From NCBI GenBank assembly GCA_019420425.1, contig JAHZHG010000100.1:1-8494 (forward strand): DNA of 8,494 nucleotides, in the 5' to 3' direction. A program made the position numbers and the translations under genes. Under the pieces are notes generated by a model, which worked only from the letters and a program-made list of their open reading frames with translations, ran no database searches and was not told where the DNA came from. Positions 4,017 through 8,494 of the stretch are shown in pieces. The number at the start of each line of letters is the position of its first letter. Within the stretch, counting starts at the first letter, position 1. Origin of the DNA: Clostridiales bacterium (GTDB taxonomy: Bacteria; Bacillota; Clostridia; Lachnospirales; Lachnospiraceae).

Positions 4017-4022
4017 ATTACA

Positions 4023-5246
4023 ATGGCAGAAGGAGTTAGAAAAAGAGGAAAAACTTGGTCGTACTACTTTGACGGCGCGAAAGTTGGCGGCGAACGTAAA
4101 AAAATTGAGAAGGGCGGTTTCCGCACCCAGAAAGAAGCTTTAGAGGCGAGGGCAAAGGCGATCGCCGAATATAATCAGAGTGGAAGGACATTTTCTGCAA
4201 AAGAAATCTCTGTTGCCGATTACCTGGATTATTGGCTGGAGAATGCTATAAAGAAAAATATAGATCATGGTTATTCTTACAATACGTACAAAGACTACGA
4301 AACTAAAATTCGTATACATCTAAAGCCCGCATTTGGCATGTACAAATTAAGCGCTTTTCAATATTCCCCCGATGCGGTACAAGCATGGGTGGACAACATG
4401 AAAAATAAGGGCTACTCAAAAAGCATGGTTACGAATACATTGACTTGCCTGCAGGGCGCCATGAATTATGCTATTTTACCGCTGGGATACATTCAGGCTA
4501 ACCCGTGCATTCCTGTTAAAGTTGGCAAAATGCCAATTGATAGAAAGGCCAAAGAACACGCCGAATATGTATGCCCTAAACCTGAATTTGACAGGATTCT
4601 TGAACGTTTCCCCAAGGGTGATATTTTCCATCTCTCCCTACTCGTCCCGTATTATACAGGCACAAGGATCAGCGAAACGTTTGCGCTCGATTTATCCGAG
4701 GATGTTGATTTCGAGAAGCACGAAATCAGTATAAACAGGCAGGTGGTCAAGATCGGTAAAAATTGGTTTTTTAGACCTCCAAAATATGATTCCTACAGAA
4801 CCATAAAAATAGGCAGCACTCTTGAGAAAGCCTTAAAAGAAGCTCTTACGGAGCGGAAGAAAAACATGTTAAAATATGGCCCGTATTATTTCAAGACTTA
4901 TGTACTTCCGGATAATTCCATTACACAAATGCGCGCTGACATCGCTGCCCCTTATAAAGAGATAATGCCTCTCTGTGTAAGACCTAACGGCGAAATGATA
5001 ACCGTAGACTCTTTTAAATACTGCGCCAAAGTCATTCATTATGAGCTTGGGAATCCGTTGTTCCACTCGCATTGCCTTCGCCATACACATGGCACAGTCC
5101 TGGCAGAAAACGGTGTAAATCCGAAAACTGTTATGGAACGGCTCGGCCATAGGAATATACAAACCACTCTGCAAACTTATACTTTCAACACCGAGGTAAT
5201 GCAGCAAACTGCTGTTGATGTATTTGAAAAAGCCACAAATCAATAA
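4023..5246 (+). CDS. int: Tyrosine recombinase (integrase) of the element
   Basis: 407 residues. An upstream in-frame ATG exists at 3945, but GGAGGAATT at 4011-4019 fixes the start at ATG 4023. Residues 1-50 are an arm-type DNA-binding domain of the AP2-like kind (KRGKTWSYYFDG, GGFRTQKEALEARAKA). Residues about 62-160 are the SAM-like core-binding domain. The catalytic domain follows with R215 (TGTRISE), K254, H350-x-x-R353, H376 (LGHRN) and nucleophile Y386, so all expected active residues are present. It would catalyse integration and, with a directionality factor, excision between attachment sites. The C-terminal layout is that of Tn916-like and Firmicute phage integrases. It points at rlmD and ends in a strong hairpin. 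No excisionase is obvious unless the C-terminal domain of the 79-486 product serves. Confidence 0.96.
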   Translation: MAEGVRKRGKTWSYYFDGAKVGGERKKIEKGGFRTQKEALEARAKAIAEYNQSGRTFSAKEISVADYLDYWLENAIKKNIDHGYSYNTYKDYETKIRIHLKPAFGMYKLSAFQYSPDAVQAWVDNMKNKGYSKSMVTNTLTCLQGAMNYAILPLGYIQANPCIPVKVGKMPIDRKAKEHAEYVCPKPEFDRILERFPKGDIFHLSLLVPYYTGTRISETFALDLSEDVDFEKHEISINRQVVKIGKNWFFRPPKYDSYRTIKIGSTLEKALKEALTERKKNMLKYGPYYFKTYVLPDNSITQMRADIAAPYKEIMPLCVRPNGEMITVDSFKYCAKVIHYELGNPLFHSHCLRHTHGTVLAENGVNPKTVMERLGHRNIQTTLQTYTFNTEVMQQTAVDVFEKATNQ

Positions 5247-5301
5247 AATGCAAAAGGATTGATGCCGCCGCTGTTCAGCGCATTCAATCCTTTTGCATTT
5301 T
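5245..5301. terminator. Long-stem bidirectional terminator between int and rlmD
   Basis: An 18-base arm (5245-5262, starting AAAATGCAAAAGG) is perfectly mirrored at 5284-5301, and CGCT/AGCG inside adds a short inner stem. The arm begins within the int stop codon, and runs of A and T at the stem ends give U tracts on both strands. It separates the convergent int and rlmD transcripts. Confidence 0.8.
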
Positions 5302-5324
5302 CTGATGTTCAATTTTTATTTCTC

Positions 5325-5348
5325 GGTGGCAAATTGGTGGCAATGCCA
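5325..5348. other. Direct repeats near the element end, possible integrase arm or core site
   Basis: GGTGGCAA occurs at 5325-5332 and 5336-5343, one helical turn (11 bases) apart. The second copy runs into the short palindrome TGGCA-A-TGCCA (5338-5348). Direct repeats beside the integrase gene are typical of arm-type sites bound by the integrase N-terminal domain. The exact crossover core cannot be set without the other end of the element. Confidence 0.4.
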
Positions 5349-5380
5349 TCTTTTTTGCCTTTCATAATTCCCTCAAATGC

Positions 5381-6751
5381 TTATTTTATGCGGGTCAGGC
5401 AGCAAATAGTTTCGACGTGATACGTCCCTGGAAACAGATCTATACAGCATACCTTCTCTACCCGATACCCCCGCGCCTGCAGCACCTCCAGATCCCTTGC
5501 CAGGCTGGTCGGTTTGCATGAAATATACACCATTCGCTCTACTCCAAACCGTATAATCCTTTCCAGTGCCCGTGGATTGATTCCGTCCCTTGGCGGATCG
5601 AGGACGATCAGATCTGGCTTTTCCTGAATTGTGTCGATCACCTTGAGCACATCCCCCGCCAGAAATGTACAGTTATCCAAACCATTCAGCTTCGCGTTAA
5701 GCTTTGCCGCCTCCACTGCCTCTTCTACGATTTCCACACCCACCACGTGCGCTGCCACCGGAGCCAGCACCTGTGCGATTGTGCCTGTACCGCTATATAA
5801 ATCAAAGATAACCTTGTCCCTCGTTTCCCCAATATACGTGCGTGCCTTCTGGTAAAGCACCTCGGCTCCCAGGGAGTTGGTCTGGAAAAAGCTGAATGGG
5901 GTAATCTTAAACCGAAGCCCCAACAGTTCTTCATCAATAAACTCCTGCCCCCAGAGCAACTCTGTCCGGTCGCTCTGCACGACATCCGCCAGGCTGTCAT
6001 TGACCGTATGGAGAATGCCGGTGATCTTCCCCTCCAGCTTCAATGCCAGCAGCGCTTTGGTCAGACCTGCAAGGGCTGGCGCTTCCGTTTCCCCATCCAG
6101 CTGGCTGCTGGTGACGAGAGCCACCAGCACTTCTCCGGTCTTTGCCCCTTTCCGCACCAGGAGATGACGCAGATAGCCCACATGGCTCAGCTTGTTATAA
6201 TACGGGAGGCCGGCGGTTTTTGCCCAGGCCAGCACGCAGGAAAGCACCTGGCGGAAATCTTCGTCTACAATCCGGCACTGTCCCACCGTGACAATGTCAT
6301 AATATCCTCCCCGTTTATGCATACCCAGGGCAAGGGGGCCGTCCTTGTACTCGTCGCCGAAGGAAAATTCCATTTTGTTGCGGTAGCCAAACTGCCGGGG
6401 GCTGCCGATGATTCCCTCAAACACATACTCTGGCACGACCTGATCCAGCAGGTCTTTGACCTGCTTTTCCTTCATTTTCAGCTGTTCTTCGTAGGGCAGG
6501 GTCTGGTATGTACAGCCGCCGCATTCACCGAAGTGTGCACAGGGGCTCTCGATCTCCAGGGCTGACGGCTCCAGTACCTCCAGTATCCGGCCTTCTCCCC
6601 GATCCTTGCGGACCTTCTGCAGGCCGACCAGAACCCTTTGCCCGGGAATTCCATGCTTTACTGTGATTTTTCGGCCCTCAGCGGTAAAATATGCTTTGTT
6701 GGGAAAGTTTACGCCTTCGATGATTCCTTCTATCTTCTCGCCTTTTTTCAT
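5381..6751 (-). CDS. rlmD: 23S rRNA (uracil-5-)-methyltransferase, RlmD/RlmCD (RumA) family
   Basis: 456 residues from ATG 6751, chosen because GGAGG lies five bases upstream; an 18-codon upstream extension of the frame is encoded by a terminator hairpin and is rejected. Residues 1-60 form a TRAM RNA-binding domain. C71, C77, C80 and C159 are the expected 4Fe-4S ligands (PCAHFGECGGC). The SAM site is FDLYSGTGTI (316-325), then LDPPRDG (384-390). C412 in YISCKP is the methyl-transfer nucleophile and E447 in HVET the general base. It makes 5-methyluridine in 23S rRNA; Firmicute enzymes may modify both U747 and U1939. The gene is complete, and its 3' end faces the integrase, as expected of an integration target or neighbour. 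Confidence 0.95.
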   Translation of the reverse strand: MKKGEKIEGIIEGVNFPNKAYFTAEGRKITVKHGIPGQRVLVGLQKVRKDRGEGRILEVLEPSALEIESPCAHFGECGGCTYQTLPYEEQLKMKEKQVKDLLDQVVPEYVFEGIIGSPRQFGYRNKMEFSFGDEYKDGPLALGMHKRGGYYDIVTVGQCRIVDEDFRQVLSCVLAWAKTAGLPYYNKLSHVGYLRHLLVRKGAKTGEVLVALVTSSQLDGETEAPALAGLTKALLALKLEGKITGILHTVNDSLADVVQSDRTELLWGQEFIDEELLGLRFKITPFSFFQTNSLGAEVLYQKARTYIGETRDKVIFDLYSGTGTIAQVLAPVAAHVVGVEIVEEAVEAAKLNAKLNGLDNCTFLAGDVLKVIDTIQEKPDLIVLDPPRDGINPRALERIIRFGVERMVYISCKPTSLARDLEVLQARGYRVEKVCCIDLFPGTYHVETICCLTRIK

Positions 6752-6768
6752 GGTGTCCTCCTGACAGC

Positions 6769-6799
6769 AAAACGGGCAGGTGCCCTCAGACATCTGCCC
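6769..6799 (-). terminator. Terminator between the acidic membrane gene and rlmD
   Basis: On the minus strand GGGCAGATG and CACCTGCCC pair over nine positions (one G-T) around an 8-base loop, followed by GTTTTGC. The T run is short, so some readthrough into rlmD is likely. The rlmD ribosome binding site starts about ten bases later. Confidence 0.65.
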
Positions 6800-6825
6800 A
6801 TCCATTTTTCATTCCTGCGTCTGCT

Positions 6826-7158
6826 TTACTCAGCGTCTGCTTCTTCCTTTGCTTCTGCCTCGGCAGGCTCTTCAGCTGGAGCCTCTGCTTCTTCTTTGGC
6901 AGGCTCCTCCTCAGCAGGTGCTTCTTCAGCTTCCTCAGCCTCTTCTGCTTCGTCCTCGAAGTAGTCGTCAAAGTCATCGTCGAAGTCGTCTTCAAAGTCT
7001 TCGAGATAATCCGGTGTAAAGTAACGATATACGGCATATGCAATCGCTGCTACTGCGGCTACTGCTCCGATAACAGCCAGTACCCATAACACCGTGTTTT
7101 TATGCTTTTCCTCTTCTCTTTTCTGAAGGGCAGCAAAAAATTCATCAAATTTGTTCAT
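6826..7158 (-). CDS. Small single-pass membrane protein with long acidic C-terminal tail
   Basis: 110 residues from ATG 7158; AAAGGA lies about ten bases upstream, and earlier in-frame ATGs overlap the promoter. The N-terminus (MNKFDEFFAALQKREEEKHK) is charged and probably cytoplasmic. Residues about 22-44 (VLWVLAVIGAVAAVAAIAYA) form one membrane helix. Residues 50-70 are a D/E/F stretch, and 70-110 a low-complexity E/A/P tail with AEE and PAE repeats, hence the odd codon run in the DNA. I recall similar proteins beside helicase or tRNA-modification genes in Lachnospiraceae but know no function. It has its own promoter (7195-7203) and terminator, so it is a separate unit between pcrA and rlmD. 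No enzymatic motif is present. Confidence 0.85.
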   Translation of the reverse strand: MNKFDEFFAALQKREEEKHKNTVLWVLAVIGAVAAVAAIAYAVYRYFTPDYLEDFEDDFDDDFDDYFEDEAEEAEEAEEAPAEEEPAKEEAEAPAEEPAEAEAKEEADAE

Positions 7159-7194
7159 CTCTCCCACATCCTTTCTGATGATTAAATTACACAT

Positions 7195-7203
7195 AGTATA
7201 ACA
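7195..7203 (-). promoter_or_regulatory. Extended -10 promoter of the acidic membrane gene
   Basis: On the minus strand TGTTATACT gives a TGn extension plus TATACT (5/6). A weak TAGTAA sits 17 bases further upstream as -35. The predicted start near 7188 leaves about 30 bases of leader before ATG 7158. Confidence 0.6.
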
Positions 7204-7218
7204 CAATTTGCCTGGAAT

Positions 7219-7250
7219 TACTATAAAAAATTCCGATTAATTTTGTAGTA
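7219..7250 (-). terminator. Weak AT-rich hairpin after pcrA
   Basis: On the minus strand TACTA-c-AAAA and TTTT-a-TAGTA can pair around the pcrA 3' end, with an inner AAAATT/AATTTT alternative followed by T residues. GC content is very low, so it is at best a poor terminator. Confidence 0.3.
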
Positions 7251-7252
7251 TT

Positions 7253-8494
7253 CTATACTCTTACCAGCTTGGCAAATGAAGCGAACATTTTCTTGATGCC
7301 GACCCGCTCAAATTCTACCGTGACCTCGTAATCCCGGCCGCCGTCCCGGATTTCTTTTACGATTCCCACACCGAACTTGATATGCTTTACGGTGTCCCCC
7401 ACGCCGTAATCCAGACCGTCTGCTTTTTTGATTTCAAACTGTTTTGGATCGAATACCTTGGCACGAAATGCGCTTTTCGCCTGATTGTATGGTGTCTCCC
7501 GAGGCGGGGCGGCGGCCTTCTCCTTCGGCGCCGCTGCTCCCATGGACAAGAGCTCCACCGGAATCTCCCGCATAAACCGAGAAACCCGGTTATATTGTGT
7601 TTCGCCCCGTACCATACGCATTTTAGCACAGGTCAGGGTCAGCTCCTGCATGGCGCGGGTAATTCCCACGTAGCAGAGACGGCGTTCTTCCTCCAGCTCT
7701 GTGGGATCGTCGGAGGTTGCCGACATATAGCTGGGGAACAGTCCGTCCTCCATGCCGGCCAGATACACGTGGGGAAACTCCAGGCCCTTTGCGCTGTGCA
7801 GGGTCATCAGCACCACCCGGTTCTCATCCTCATCCAGATTATCAATATCGGCGACCAGCGCCACTTCCTCTAAAAAACCACTGAGCGTCGGATTTTCCTC
7901 CTCTGCCTCATAGGAAACAATTTTACTGATCAGCTCATCGATATTGTCAATACGCTCCCGGGCCTCCTCCGTCTCTTCGGCTTTCAGTTCATCAATGTAG
8001 CCCGTCTGCTCCAGAATATCGGACACCAGCTCCTGAAGCGAATAAAACTCCTGCTTCGCCCTGAAGGCCTGGATCATGGTCACAAAGGGCTCCAGCTTTC
8101 CGGCGCTCTTGGCCACGCCGGGCACCTCTCTGGCCTGGCAGACTGCCGCGTAGAAGCTGATGCCGTGCTCAATGGCGTATTCCTGCAGCCGGCTGATTGT
8201 AGTGGCTCCGATGCCCCGCTTGGGCACGTTGATGATCCGACGCACCGCCAGATCGTCGCTGCCGTTGTCCACGGTCTTTAAGTAGGCAAGCACATCCTTG
8301 ATCTCTCTGCGGGCGTAGAAATTGATTCCGCCGATGATCTTATACGGGACATTGGCCAGCAGCAGCTTTTCCTCAAACAGACGGGACTGGGCATTCGTCC
8401 GGTAGAGGATTGCGCAGTCCTTGTAATCGCAGCTGCCCTCCCGCACCTGCTTTTGGATATCTCCGGTTATGTATTCCGCTTCCTCAAAACCGTT
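7253..8494 (-). CDS. pcrA: ATP-dependent DNA helicase PcrA, C-terminal part (start outside window)
   Basis: 413 residues are visible, beginning NGFEEAEYITGDIQKQ at the window edge; the full protein is usually 720-770 residues, so roughly the N-terminal 45 percent with the Walker A site is missing. Numbering from the edge, CAILYRTNAQSR (about 27-38) is helicase motif IV, VVLMTLHSAKGLEFPHVYLA is motif V, and EEERRLCYVGITRA is motif VI with its arginine finger. The last 50 or so residues (VGDTVKHIKFGVGIV, EFERVGIKKM) form the Tudor-like domain that binds RNA polymerase in Gram-positive PcrA. It is a 3'-5' UvrD-family helicase in repair, replication of plasmids and removal of RecA or R-loops. It is chromosomal, uninterrupted, and followed by the acidic membrane gene. 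Confidence 0.96.
   Translation of the reverse strand, partial: NGFEEAEYITGDIQKQVREGSCDYKDCAILYRTNAQSRLFEEKLLLANVPYKIIGGINFYARREIKDVLAYLKTVDNGSDDLAVRRIINVPKRGIGATTISRLQEYAIEHGISFYAAVCQAREVPGVAKSAGKLEPFVTMIQAFRAKQEFYSLQELVSDILEQTGYIDELKAEETEEARERIDNIDELISKIVSYEAEEENPTLSGFLEEVALVADIDNLDEDENRVVLMTLHSAKGLEFPHVYLAGMEDGLFPSYMSATSDDPTELEEERRLCYVGITRAMQELTLTCAKMRMVRGETQYNRVSRFMREIPVELLSMGAAAPKEKAAAPPRETPYNQAKSAFRAKVFDPKQFEIKKADGLDYGVGDTVKHIKFGVGIVKEIRDGGRDYEVTVEFERVGIKKMFASFAKLVRV

Larger units (their letters stand above)
1..5380. mobile_element. Right-hand part of an integrated prophage or integrative element
   Basis: Seen: a tyrosine recombinase next to a housekeeping gene, three different XRE-type regulators, a back-to-back promoter switch with an operator-like inverted repeat, and many small unrecognised genes on alternating strands. 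All of this stops abruptly before rlmD, acidic membrane gene and pcrA, which are GC-richer and look chromosomal. No capsid, portal, terminase, relaxase or conjugation gene is in view, so prophage and ICE cannot be told apart; the lysogeny-like layout favours a prophage. The left end lies outside the window. The right boundary is placed only approximately, between the integrase terminator (5301) and the rlmD stop (5381). Confidence 0.8.

Noticed and set aside
3945..4022. N-terminal extension of the integrase to ATG 3945
   Set aside because: No ribosome binding site precedes it, and the integrase N-terminal domain starts naturally at ATG 4023 behind GGAGG.
4869..5312. Minus-strand open frame opposite the integrase C-terminus
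   Set aside because: It is antisense to catalytic residues and starts inside the coding region without a ribosome binding site.
5631..6565. Several plus-strand open frames opposite rlmD
   Set aside because: They are shadows of a clearly coding, fully motif-bearing methyltransferase on the minus strand; none has a start signal or family pattern.
6838..6950. GCTTCTTC/CAGGCTCTTC-type repeats, at first glance a tandem array
   Set aside because: They are codon repeats of the E/A/P tail, irregular in length and in frame, not a CRISPR or DNA repeat array. No CRISPR was seen anywhere.
6780..7043. Alternative frames across the acidic tail gene
   Set aside because: The repetitive GAG/GCT codons open other frames by composition; only the frame with a membrane helix, promoter and ribosome binding site is plausible.
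7382..7873. Plus-strand open frame opposite pcrA, and other frames in 7382-7673
   Set aside because: PcrA motifs V, VI and the Tudor-like domain occupy the minus strand throughout; the other frames lack start signals.

Overview
The window looks like the junction between a mobile element and the chromosome of a Clostridia bacterium, most likely a Lachnospiraceae-type Firmicute. This is an inference from strong GGAGG ribosome binding sites, Gram-positive-type PcrA and RlmD proteins, and an AT-richer element beside GC-richer housekeeping genes. No database was searched.

Bases 1 to about 5380 are the integrated element, which continues off the left edge. Its right end carries a tyrosine recombinase (4023-5246, +) ending 135 bases from the chromosomal rlmD stop. 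To the left lie a zinc-ribbon membrane protein (3360-3833, +), a small Cro-like HTH protein (3052-3246, -), a 39-residue microprotein (2748-2867, -) and a cI-like repressor lacking any autoprotease domain (2340-2726, +). The repressor is transcribed back to back with a 63-residue gene (2017-2208, -). Both promoters are near consensus, and the leftward one has a 12-base inverted repeat centred on its -10. Further left, minus-strand genes (992-1231, 505-663, 79-486, 1-61) look like a leftward early operon. Two plus-strand genes (796-1011 and the DUF4145/HEPN-like 1341-2012) are embedded in it with promoters of their own, as phage morons are.

The most interesting segment is 2748-2966. The promoter of the 39-residue protein is bracketed by two sites that fit the Gram-positive LexA box (13/14 and 12/14 matches). 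Because the neighbouring repressor cannot cleave itself, a LexA-controlled small antirepressor is a reasonable hypothesis for how this element senses DNA damage.

Bases 5381-8494 are chromosomal and all on the minus strand: the 3' part of pcrA (7253-8494), a small acidic-tailed membrane protein (6826-7158) with its own extended -10 promoter and terminator, and rlmD (5381-6751). A long-stem hairpin at 5245-5301 separates convergent int and rlmD transcription. No gap between genes exceeds 300 bases.
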